Assembly (NCBI GenBank): GCA_003135585.1
Contig: PLCH01000180.1
Location: forward strand, 8,700-15,097
Source: Chitinophagaceae bacterium
Lineage (GTDB): Bacteria; Bacteroidota; Bacteroidia; Chitinophagales; Chitinophagaceae
DNA length: 6,398 bases
Direction: 5' to 3'
Shown here: one piece after another, positions 1 through 5,956 of the stretch
Position numbering within the stretch: the first letter of the stretch is position 1
How the letters are laid out: each line of letters begins with the position of its first letter
Notes under the pieces: generated by a model
What the model saw: the letters and a program-made list of their open reading frames with translations, nothing else
Databases searched by the model: none
What the model was told of the DNA's origin: nothing
Program-made: the position numbers and the translations under genes

Positions 1-90
1 TGTTTGAATTACCAACGATAGCCGCTAAATGCTTTGGCCCAATTTTCCTTTGTTGATCTGTTAAAATCTCCCAATAGCCATTTTTTATTA
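1..90. other. Left edge, no definable gene
   Basis: No complete gene can be placed here. On the minus strand one frame reads a protein-like stretch (WLLGDFNRSTKENWAKAF and onward) that ends in TAA at 9-11, but it has no ATG start and overlaps the end of the neighbouring isomerase gene. On the plus strand the longest frame stops with TGA at 54-56 and could only be the tail of a gene lying left of the window. I cannot choose between a gene tail, a remnant and non-coding sequence. Confidence 0.3.
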
Positions 91-978
91 TTACAATTTT
101 TTATCACTTTCTAAAAGGCCATTAATAAATGTTATACTATCCTTGTATGTTGCTAAATCCATCTCTACAAAAAAATTCTTCACCCCTCCAGATTGAGCCG
201 CTGTAAAAAATTCTTTCCAATCAATAATACCCTGGCCAATCGGCACCTGTTTTTTATCTGACGTCCAATCCGAAAGATGGGAGGAAATAAATCTTCCCGG
301 GTATTTTGTAAAATAGGTGGAAGCCTTGTAACCCAGGTTTATTACCTCTGTCTGGAATTGCATCTTGACCAGTTTTGGGTTTAATTCTCCCATCATCGCA
401 TCATAGATCAACACGCCATCTCTTTTGGCAAATTCCATTTCATGATTATGGTAACCGGTTTGCATGCCAGCCTTACTTATTTTTTCAGCAATTGAGTTGA
501 GTGTGTCCGCAGCATCCAAATAATCTTTTATGGTTGCGGTATCAGGTAACCAGAAGCTGGAACAAACCATATTTGACAAACCTAATTGCTGGGCAAATTC
601 AATCCTGTCACTGAGCTTATCTTTCAATTCTCCAAAAGTAAAATGACAACTGGGACAGCTAAGACCGGAATCACTTATAATTCTTTTCATTTCTGAAGCT
701 TTCATGTTCACCAGCTGACTAAAACCTGCATCAATATACCCAGGAGGGGAGCACATTTCAACCGTTTGGTAACCCAGACCCGCCATCATTTTTAAAGTAC
801 CGGCAAAATCATTGGCCAGCATGGTCCTGATGGGGAAAACCTGAAACCCAATTGGTTGCATTTTGAAATTAGAAGATATTTCATTAACAAGATGGGCAGG
901 TATTTTTGATAAGAACATTGTAGCGCCTAATCCCATTACACTCTGGGAAATAAATTGTCTTCTGTTACCTGTTTTCAT
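91..978 (-). CDS. Tat-exported sugar phosphate isomerase/epimerase-like TIM-barrel protein
   Basis: The product is a 295-residue member of the xylose isomerase-like TIM-barrel superfamily (AP endonuclease 2 fold), probably exported and acting on a sugar or sugar-derived substrate. I start at the ATG at 976-978: the longer frame to 1032 begins at a non-ATG codon and would bury the signal peptide. Residues 5-9 (NRRQF) followed by a hydrophobic run to about residue 24 form a twin-arginine (Tat) signal. Barrel landmarks are VE at 73-74, HNHE at 177-180, SSHLSDW at 232-238, a glycine turn IGQG at 247-250 and FVEMD at 270-274. A CPSCH motif lies at 108-112. The strand that usually supplies a metal-binding Asp reads FQTEV (208-212), with no Asp, so metal use may differ. 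The gene is divergent from the DUF1003 gene. Family assignment is strong; the reaction is unknown. Confidence 0.88.
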   Translation of the reverse strand: MKTGNRRQFISQSVMGLGATMFLSKIPAHLVNEISSNFKMQPIGFQVFPIRTMLANDFAGTLKMMAGLGYQTVEMCSPPGYIDAGFSQLVNMKASEMKRIISDSGLSCPSCHFTFGELKDKLSDRIEFAQQLGLSNMVCSSFWLPDTATIKDYLDAADTLNSIAEKISKAGMQTGYHNHEMEFAKRDGVLIYDAMMGELNPKLVKMQFQTEVINLGYKASTYFTKYPGRFISSHLSDWTSDKKQVPIGQGIIDWKEFFTAAQSGGVKNFFVEMDLATYKDSITFINGLLESDKKL

Positions 979-1019
979 GATAAATATTTTTTTTGTCCAG
1001 ACCAGGATTGTGTACAAAT

Positions 1020-1049
1020 TAAATATAACCAATCATTTTTGGACAGCAA
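1020..1049 (-). promoter_or_regulatory. Candidate Bacteroidota sigma promoter for the TIM-barrel gene
   Basis: Read on the minus strand, TTG (1047-1049) is followed after exactly 19 bases by TATATTTA (1020-1027). This matches seven of eight positions of the TAnnTTTG -7 element known in Bacteroidota and has the usual spacing. Transcription would begin near 1013, leaving a leader of about 35 bases before the ATG at 978. The region is AT-rich, so chance matches are common. Confidence 0.35.
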
Positions 1050-1212
1050 AAAATATTAGGATCGAAAAGCTTTCCTTTTTTATTTCAATTACCATTCAGT
1101 GGAAAGACTGCGAATTAAATCCTCAGGACATAATATATATCTCATGGTAGATGGCTAAATACTAAAGATTTGACCTTTTTCGTACATTAGTGGACAACCC
1201 ATGCTAATGAAG

Positions 1213-1278
1213 TGATCAATTCACAAAACAATTTTATCCAGATTAATGATTTAAAACGTCGCATGATCGATTCGAATC
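1213..1278. repeat. Imperfect direct repeat plus palindrome upstream of DUF1003 gene
   Basis: TGATCAATTCA (1213-1223) and TGATCGATTCG (1264-1274) match at 9 of 11 positions and lie 51 bases apart, close to five helical turns. The second copy runs into a perfect 10-base palindrome, GATTCGAATC (1269-1278), about 30 bases before the ATG. This could be an operator pair for the downstream gene, but short matches like these can occur by chance. Confidence 0.2.
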
Positions 1279-1309
1279 ATTTGTAGTTATAAAAATTAAA
1301 TTTTTTTCT

Positions 1310-1792
1310 ATGTCGCAGAAAATACCGCTTAAATTAGAAGAGTTAAAAAGCCGTAGAGAGGCCTATATGAAAACATTTAAAGGAGACACGGAAAATGTTT
1401 CAACACTTGACAAGTTGGCCATATGGATTACAAATAAAGTGGGCAGCATGGGATTCTTTGTCATTATTTTTCTTTGGACAGCTCTTTGGCTAACCTGGAA
1501 TATTTTTGCTCCGATAAATGTTCGATTTGACCCCTATCCTGCCTTCGTTCTTTGGTTATTTATTTCCAATATGATACAATTGTTCTTAATGCCCATGATC
1601 ATGATTGGACAAAACTTGCAATCTCATCACGCAGATATAAGGGCAGAAACGGATTTGAAAATAAATGAATTGTCGGAGATAGAGAATGAAACAATTTTGA
1701 TCCATCTTGAAAATCAAAATGAAATCATATTACAAATTTTAAAAAATATTGAATCCAGAACTATCCAGACAGATAGCAAAGCCAAGGACTGA
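1310..1792 (+). CDS. DUF1003 family inner-membrane protein
   Basis: The 160-residue product belongs to the DUF1003 family of small membrane proteins, whose biochemical role is not established. An N-terminal cytoplasmic segment (about 1-44) precedes two hydrophobic helices, about 47-67 and 79-99. Between and after them are the family signatures: FDPYP at 73-77, then GQNLQSHHADIRAETDLKIN from 100 to 119, the characteristic loop and start of the C-terminal helix. Residues 115-150 are charged and probably form a coiled coil (ELSEIENE, then HLENQNEIILQIL). Length is near that expected for a two-helix member. The ATG at 1310 follows an AT-rich stretch with no Shine-Dalgarno sequence. The gene stands alone: the isomerase is divergent and the next gene starts 140 bases on. 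It stops with TGA, followed one codon later by TAA, consistent with the standard genetic code. Confidence 0.92.
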   Translation: MSQKIPLKLEELKSRREAYMKTFKGDTENVSTLDKLAIWITNKVGSMGFFVIIFLWTALWLTWNIFAPINVRFDPYPAFVLWLFISNMIQLFLMPMIMIGQNLQSHHADIRAETDLKINELSEIENETILIHLENQNEIILQILKNIESRTIQTDSKAKD

Positions 1793-1826
1793 AGTTAAAT
1801 TGGAATTTAAGCTGGTTCGAAATCCC

Positions 1827-1855
1827 TTGACACTTTTTGATGTATTGTATTTTCT
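1827..1855 (+). promoter_or_regulatory. Weak candidate promoter for the barrel-like gene
   Basis: TTGACA (1827-1832) is followed by TATTTTCT (1848-1855). Counted from TTG, the gap is 18 bases, acceptable for the Bacteroidota TTG / TAnnTTTG pattern, although the -7 element matches at only six of eight positions. It would leave a leader of roughly 70 bases before the ATG at 1933. Confidence 0.22.
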
Positions 1856-1932
1856 CGTTATTGCATGCATAGAAGTTGACCTTAAATGGTTCTTCACAAT
1901 AACTATTAAAAATCTCTGAAATAGAATTGAAA

Positions 1933-2442
1933 ATGAAAAGCCTTTACATCGTTGTCCTATTGGTAATTATTGCTGATAACTGCTTAGCCCAAACTTATAT
2001 TTCACTGGCTCCTCAGCTTACAAATAGCCCGGGCACGCTATATGAAAAAGCGAATATCGCTTTGGAAATTGGGAGACAGTGGGATGTCTTTAGTATGGGG
2101 TTGGATCTGGGAAAAACAAGTCTGGGTAAAGTAACAGGAAGGGACACAACGGTGTATCTTGAATTGCGACCAAATTTAAACATATTTCAACAGGGTAAGT
2201 TTACCAATACCTTTACTGCCGGCATTGGTTATATTTTCAATTCCAAACAGAATCTGATGACTGAGCTGACTTCAGGTATTGAGTATGCCTTCAGTCAGCA
2301 AATTCATTTCAATATTTATTTTGGACAATATTTTTACAGCGGTAGAACGGATGCAAGTAGTGTTACTTTTTTTGGAGCATCCGTTATGTTATATTTTTCA
2401 CCCACAAATGCACTGCCGTTGATACCTGCAGCCCACAAATAA
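1933..2442 (+). CDS. Small exported protein, probable outer-membrane beta-barrel
   Basis: I do not recognise a named family. The 169-residue product starts with a clear Sec signal peptide (KS, hydrophobic core LYIVVLLVII, cleavage near CLA|Q at 19-20). The mature part has repeated short strands of alternating polar and apolar residues (IALEIGRQWDVFSMGLDLG at 42-60, TVYLELRPNLNIF at 73-85, FTAGIGYIF at 94-102, IHFNIYFGQYFYSG at 124-137, FFGASVMLYF at 146-155). These fit a small outer-membrane beta-barrel of about eight strands. The last strand is followed by a 14-residue tail, so it does not end in the usual terminal aromatic. I prefer the ATG at 1933 over a TTG two codons upstream. The gene lies between the DUF1003 and propeller genes on the same strand, with gaps of 140 and 66 bases, so co-transcription is possible but not shown. 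The function is unknown. Confidence 0.8.
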   Translation: MKSLYIVVLLVIIADNCLAQTYISLAPQLTNSPGTLYEKANIALEIGRQWDVFSMGLDLGKTSLGKVTGRDTTVYLELRPNLNIFQQGKFTNTFTAGIGYIFNSKQNLMTELTSGIEYAFSQQIHFNIYFGQYFYSGRTDASSVTFFGASVMLYFSPTNALPLIPAAHK

Positions 2443-2444
2443 TT

Positions 2445-2480
2445 ACCCGTTGCTTATCTGTTCATAGCGCGGTTTTTTTT
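2445..2480 (+). terminator. Candidate intrinsic terminator after the barrel-like gene
   Basis: Starting 3 bases after the stop codon, ACC (2445-2447) can pair with GGT (2471-2473). After a one-base bulge, CGTTG pairs with the bases just before that arm, including one or two G-T pairs. A run of eight T (2473-2480) follows directly. The stem is imperfect and its loop is long, but the position and T run fit a factor-independent terminator. It would separate this gene from the propeller gene. Confidence 0.38.
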
Positions 2481-2508
2481 CTGTACTTTATTGATATTTT
2501 CTTAATTT

Positions 2509-3672
2509 ATGAGATATTTTCTAAATGCCATACCTACAATCATAATTGTGATGGATTATATTTCCTTGAGGCTGAGGAGCGCCTTTATCTTACCATTGAC
2601 TGGACTCAGCATTTTTGTATCAGCTTTTTTGGCTCATCCTTTACCGAAGCATCATTACCTGTATGTCGCTACACCTGGGGTTCGGAATTACCTGCAATAT
2701 GGTGGACACGGCTTGCTGGTTTTTGACATGGACGATGGTTTTAAATTTGTAAAAAGGATTGCCACGGGCGGATTGGATAATAAAGGCCAGCCCTCTAATG
2801 TCAAAGGTATTGCAGTGAGCTTATTCACCCATTGTATTTACATCAGCACCATTCAATCCCTGCTTTGCCTGGACCTGCTTACTGAAAAACTGGTTTGGGA
2901 GCGATTCTATGACGGTGGATGTGACCGGATGTCCATTTCTCCGGACGGTAAAACCATTTATCTTCCCTCTTTCGAAGGGGACGACTGGAAGGTAGTAGAT
3001 GCAATAACGGGGAATGTTCTTCATCGCTTAGTTACCCATTCCGGATCCCATAATACAGTTTTTGGGTTGGATGGAAAAAAAGTATATCTCGAAGGATTAA
3101 GGTCTGACTTTTTAACGGTTGTGAATTCTGCTGATCATAGCATTATTAAAGAAGTGGGTCCCTTTGCCAATCATGTCAGGCCGTTTACAATCAATGCAAG
3201 ACAAAACCGCTGTTTTGTTAACGTGGATAGCCTCCTGGGATTTGAGATCGGGGACCTGCAAACTGGTAAAAAAACGGCTCATGTTGAAGTAAAAGGATTC
3301 CTTTCAGGCCCCGTGAAAAGGCATGGATGTCCCAGCCATGGCATTGCACTGACACCCACAGAAAAGGAAATTTGGCTGGCAGACGGGTTCAATGAATCCA
3401 TTCATATTTTTGATGTTAGTAAAAATAATGCCACCCAGACAGGAAGCATTAAATTAAGTGATCAGCCGGGATGGATCACATTCAGCATTGATGGAAAATT
3501 TGCCTTGCCTTCCACTGGAGATATTATAGACGTGAATAAAAAGGTGGTTCTGACAAGCCTCCGGGATGAAACCGGAGCCCGTGTCCAAAGCGAAAAAATG
3601 CTTGAAGTGGATTTTGAAGGAAAAAACCTCCTGAAAGCCGGTGACCAATTTGGCATTGGAAGGGCTTATTAA
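2509..3672 (+). CDS. Exported YVTN/SMP-30-like beta-propeller protein
   Basis: The 387-residue product is a secreted or periplasmic beta-propeller of the broad YVTN / cytochrome cd1-like / SMP-30-like group. No catalytic residues are evident. A signal peptide or membrane anchor covers about residues 23-42 (AFILPLTGLSIFVSAFLA). Blade repeats recur every 40-50 residues: YLYVATPG (50-57), MSISPDGKTIYLPS (141-154), TVFGLDGKKVYLEG (183-196), FTINARQNRCFVNV (226-239), IALTPTEKEIWLAD (279-292), ITFSIDGKFALPS (323-335). The SPDGKTIY type is the hallmark of such blades. I see no CxxCH haem site and no PQQ-binding signature. The ATG at 2509 gives the longest frame; Met15 at 2551 gives a more conventional signal peptide and may be the true start. 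Relatives often accompany sugar or alcohol oxidation genes, which would suit the neighbouring TIM barrels and SDR, but this is inference. Confidence 0.82.
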   Translation: MRYFLNAIPTIIIVMDYISLRLRSAFILPLTGLSIFVSAFLAHPLPKHHYLYVATPGVRNYLQYGGHGLLVFDMDDGFKFVKRIATGGLDNKGQPSNVKGIAVSLFTHCIYISTIQSLLCLDLLTEKLVWERFYDGGCDRMSISPDGKTIYLPSFEGDDWKVVDAITGNVLHRLVTHSGSHNTVFGLDGKKVYLEGLRSDFLTVVNSADHSIIKEVGPFANHVRPFTINARQNRCFVNVDSLLGFEIGDLQTGKKTAHVEVKGFLSGPVKRHGCPSHGIALTPTEKEIWLADGFNESIHIFDVSKNNATQTGSIKLSDQPGWITFSIDGKFALPSTGDIIDVNKKVVLTSLRDETGARVQSEKMLEVDFEGKNLLKAGDQFGIGRAY

Positions 3673-3682
3673 ATAAATTAGT

Positions 3683-3718
3683 CGAATATTTGTGAAAATC
3701 CTTTTTCCATAAAATTCG
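3683..3718. terminator. Imperfect hairpin between convergent genes
   Basis: Two 16-base arms (3683-3698 and 3703-3718) pair at 12 of 16 positions around a 4-base loop. The outer block is CGAAT with ATTCG and the inner block is GAAAA with TTTTC. The hairpin lies in the 86-base gap between the propeller gene and the convergent secreted-protein gene, where a two-way terminator is expected. Neither strand has a T run after the stem, so termination is a guess from position and symmetry. Confidence 0.32.
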
Positions 3719-3758
3719 GAGTGGCAGACTGAATTGATTGAATATCTCAAATTTCATA

Positions 3759-4478
3759 TCACGGTTTGCTTTTCCTGAATAATTTCAATTTGTCATTGGT
3801 ATATATCAGAATGTCCTGATTGCTCGCTATCCGGCAGAATTGGTAGGTGGGTCTATAACGAAGCAGGAATATTTGTAAGGAATCTCCCCTTAGCCTGGAG
3901 AGTTGGGCAATTCGGTAGGGCGAAAATTTATAATCAATGTATTCCACCTCTTCTTCCAGTCTCAGTCTTTTTTTCAACCTTCTTTTTTGTTTTTCAATTT
4001 TTGAAAGGTAGCCTATCGGGCTGAAATTTAATCCTGGCCCGTCTCCCGGCCTTTTTTCATTCCAAAGTTTGACGGGATGTTTTTTTTCGTAAATAAACCT
4101 GTAGTCCTCCCTTCTTTTTATTGAATCTAATTCAAAATTTTTCATTTCGTCTACGTTTATGGAAGGGAGAATAATTATGCGAGGGTTTAATTGAACAAGG
4201 TAATTATCAGTAAACATGGATTGGCTCACGAAAAGAGTGTCAGGCAGATATCCAGACGAAGAAAAGATCACCGTATCCCCTGGTAAGGCAGGAATTCTAT
4301 AATTACCGCCCAGATCAGATACATTATATTTTTTCTGGCTAAGATTTGTAACGTTGACATCTATCAAAATTTCAGTGCTTCCCTTTTTTTCGATCTTACC
4401 AACCATTTGTTGCTGGGAAAAAGCCATTGACGAAAATGCTAAAAAAAATAACAGGCCGGAGTAACTTCCTTTAGACAT
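3759..4478 (-). CDS. Secreted protein with carboxypeptidase-regulatory-like domain
   Basis: The 239-residue product has a Sec signal peptide (MSKGSYSGLLFFLAFSSMAF, cleavage near residue 21). A carboxypeptidase D regulatory-like beta-sandwich follows (about 26-97): the VGKIEKKGSTEILIDVNVTN opening, then DLGGNYRIPALPGDTVIFSS at 55-74, then a YLPDTLFV strand. Bacteroidota use this domain widely at the start of TonB-dependent receptors and in stand-alone surface proteins. Here no plug or barrel follows. The rest is a basic, charged segment (KQKRRLKKRLRLEEEVEYID at 163-182) and a conserved-looking end (FCRIASNQDILIYTNDKLKL at 214-233). This matches a class of stand-alone uncharacterised proteins; any role in cell-surface or carbohydrate handling is inference. 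It ends convergent to the propeller gene and starts 133 bases downstream of the interrupted isomerase. Confidence 0.85.
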   Translation of the reverse strand: MSKGSYSGLLFFLAFSSMAFSQQQMVGKIEKKGSTEILIDVNVTNLSQKKYNVSDLGGNYRIPALPGDTVIFSSSGYLPDTLFVSQSMFTDNYLVQLNPRIIILPSINVDEMKNFELDSIKRREDYRFIYEKKHPVKLWNEKRPGDGPGLNFSPIGYLSKIEKQKRRLKKRLRLEEEVEYIDYKFSPYRIAQLSRLRGDSLQIFLLRYRPTYQFCRIASNQDILIYTNDKLKLFRKSKP

Positions 4479-4498
4479 GGCAGGTTTGTTTTGTAATA

Positions 4499-4528
4499 GA
4501 AGTTTAATATCGCATTAAATTTTGCCAA
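4499..4528 (-). promoter_or_regulatory. Weak candidate promoter for the regulatory-like-domain gene
   Basis: Read on the minus strand, TTG (4526-4528) is followed after 19 bases by TAAACTTC (4499-4506). That is six of eight positions of the TAnnTTTG element with ideal spacing. Transcription would start about 15 bases before the ATG at 4478. Its presence would mean the gene is transcribed separately from the isomerase behind it. Confidence 0.22.
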
Positions 4529-4611
4529 AGCCCTTATACAAAAGATTTAATTATGCCGATTTGGGGTTTTATTAACGTTCGAACTATCGATATTTTCAAA
4601 TTATTCACTGT

Positions 4612-5475
4612 CTATTTTGAAGCCAACTTTCGTAAATAGGAAAGGCTTTTAGGAATTTGTTCTTCCGATTTTACCGATTCATCTTCAATGAAATAATGTT
4701 TTACCCCATCCCGAATAGCCTCTTTCATAATAGCTTCGATACCAACATCTCCTTGGCCCAATACAACGTTCGTTTCCTCATCGGCACGACCATTTTGGTT
4801 GCCAATTGTTCCTGGCTTTCTGTCTTTAAGATGCAAAAGGGGAAATCGTCTTGGATATTTCCTTAATAACGCGACAGGATTCTGTCCTGGATGTTTAACC
4901 CAAAAAACATCCATTTCAAAATTAAGGTAATGAGGATCGGTATGTCCTGCCAGATGATCAAATAAAGTTCCTTTCCCATAAGGTCTAAATTCATATCCAT
5001 GAGGATGATAACAAAGACTGAGGCCATTTTGACTTATGATTTTTCCTGCCGAATCAAAGACATGTTCCGCCTTTCGAATATCATTTATATTGAATTCATC
5101 GCCTTTGTGGGGGATTCAGAAACATACAATATACTTTGCACCATAAGCATTTGCTTCTTCTATTGCAGCTTGGGGATTGGCGGACAATTGGTCAAAATCT
5201 GCTCCCACAGCTACCATTTTCAGATTATTTTGCCGAAGTAGTTTTTTAAACTCCTCCCTCGGCAGACCATAACTTCCTCCACCTTCAATTTCCTTGATGT
5301 TCCAGCCATTTATGATAGCCAGCGTGCCAGGAATATCCTGTTTAATCTGATTACGCATGCTGTATAATTCCAACCCGATTTCTTGGGCAAAAAGAAGCTG
5401 AAAAGGAAAGAAGAGCCCAATATAGAGCCCAATAAAGATCGGCAGCGTTTTGGGGTAGCCTGTTTGATTGTTCAT
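4612..5475 (-). pseudogene. Exported TIM-barrel sugar phosphate isomerase/epimerase, interrupted by one in-frame TGA
   Basis: One continuous frame of 287 codons runs from ATG (5473-5475) to TAG (4612-4614), broken only by TGA at 5116-5118 (codon 120). Both halves, including the stretch between them, belong to the xylose isomerase-like TIM-barrel family. A Sec signal covers about residues 10-30 (LPIFIGLYIGLFFPFQLLFA). Landmarks are IEGGGSYGL (63-71), then KYIVCF, the stop, IPHKGDEF (114-128), CYHPHGYEFRPYG (155-167), EMDVFW (187-192), LLHLKDRK (213-220), LGQGDVG (239-245) and YFIEDES (261-267). These include the likely metal and substrate residues Glu64, His157, Asp189, His215 and Glu264. Relatives are expected to have Trp at the stop position (Trp-Ile-Pro-His), so TGG to TGA is the simplest change. 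Without read-through, only a 119-residue fragment lacking most active-site residues is made. TGG encodes Trp elsewhere in the gene (codons 58 and 192), arguing against a changed code. Confidence 0.85.
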
Positions 5476-5548
5476 AACTAAGGTTTACTGAATCAATTTA
5501 GTCTTACAATTTAAGTGATTTTCAAAAGAGATATTTTAAAAAATTGAA

Positions 5549-5737
5549 TCAAGACATCCTGGCTTGTCCTGGCTTGTCAATCCCTATCTTGAATAAACCT
5601 TCGACTCTAATATCCTGCAGGTAGGGTCTTATTTCATTTTCTGCTTCATTATTTTTGCGAAGGAATCGTGTTGAATCTAGGTTTTTGTTTTCATCCAGAT
5701 TGAAGCAGGCATTTAAAGTAACAAATGGAAAGTCAAA
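5549..5737 (-). pseudogene. Possible gene remnant, 62-codon frame without a start
   Basis: Between TGA at 5738-5740 and its own stop at 5549-5551, the minus strand reads 62 codons of protein-like sequence, beginning FDFPFVTLNACFNLDENKN and ending EGLFKIGIDKPGQARMS. The composition is mixed (hydrophobic strand, charged helix, glycine turn), with many codons starting in G or A, as real coding frames do. It has no ATG upstream of the final codons, and the frame upstream contains further stops. I do not recognise the family. It may be the C-terminal remnant of a decayed gene upstream of the isomerase, or a chance open frame. Confidence 0.25.
5557..5578 (+). repeat. 10-base tandem duplication
   Basis: The 10-mer TCCTGGCTTG occurs twice in a row (5557-5566 and 5567-5576), followed by two bases of a third copy. 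Ten is not a multiple of three, so if the overlapping minus-strand frame was once coding, the duplication changed its last codons. Confidence 0.7.
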
Positions 5738-5956
5738 TCAAACAAATTGTAGTTACACAAATGTGAATAATATCCAATGATAAAAGCTGGAGTCTTATCA
5801 CCTAAAGCTGATTCAATGGCCCAACAGATTAAATATTACTCTATTTTTGGTTTGACAAAATCAGGGCTATCATCTGGAAGCCGGTTATTATTTGTTAATC
5901 TGCTAGGTGGAATTGCGGCCTTCTAATTTCAAAAGCAGTATTTTTTTCTAATCAAC

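Larger units (their letters stand above)
979..1309. other. Divergent intergenic region, 331 bases
   Basis: This region separates the minus-strand isomerase from the plus-strand DUF1003 gene and should hold both promoters. I see a reasonable Bacteroidota-type promoter for the isomerase, and a pair of imperfect direct repeats with a short palindrome near the DUF1003 start. Open frames here are short and not protein-like; a plus frame at 863-1150 is mainly the antisense shadow of the isomerase signal peptide. No RNA gene or mobile element is recognisable. Confidence 0.5.
5476..5956. other. Intergenic stretch, 481 bases, between divergent genes
   Basis: This should carry the promoters of the interrupted isomerase (minus) and the SDR gene (plus), but I find no convincing promoter pair for either. 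It contains a protein-like minus-strand frame (5549-5737), a 10-base tandem duplication (5557-5578) and, from 5777 to 5926, a 49-codon plus-strand ORF opposed by a protein-like minus-strand frame. None has support beyond appearance. No tRNA-like or IS-like structure is visible. Confidence 0.45.

Noticed and set aside
9..90. Minus-strand protein-like frame ending in TAA at the left edge
   Set aside because: It is about 25 codons long with no ATG and overlaps the end of the isomerase gene, which is too little to call a gene.
863..1150. Plus-strand open frame of 95 codons
   Set aside because: Its first part is antisense to the Tat signal region of the isomerase and the rest lies in the AT-rich promoter region. 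The translation shows no family features.
1795..1810. TTAAATT / AATTTAA inverted repeat just after the DUF1003 stop as a terminator
   Set aside because: The stem is all A-T with only two bases between the arms and no T run after it, so it is unlikely to form a working terminator.
3454..3757. Three overlapping minus-strand open frames of 64-98 codons
   Set aside because: They are antisense to the end of the propeller gene and the convergent gap. Blade repeats on the plus strand explain the region.
4612..4914. The 100-codon C-terminal part as an independent gene starting at Met188
   Set aside because: It begins in the middle of the barrel within the EMDVFW strand, and the frame is continuous with the upstream codons, so it is part of the interrupted gene.
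5116..5118. UGA as a selenocysteine codon or a Trp codon in a changed genetic code
   Set aside because: The expected residue is Trp, not Cys or Sec. TGG is used for Trp in the same gene, and other genes in the window end normally at TGA with further stops soon after.
4657..5241. Plus-strand open frames of 69 and 80 codons opposite the interrupted isomerase
   Set aside because: They are shadows of the TIM-barrel reading frame, which carries clear family motifs.
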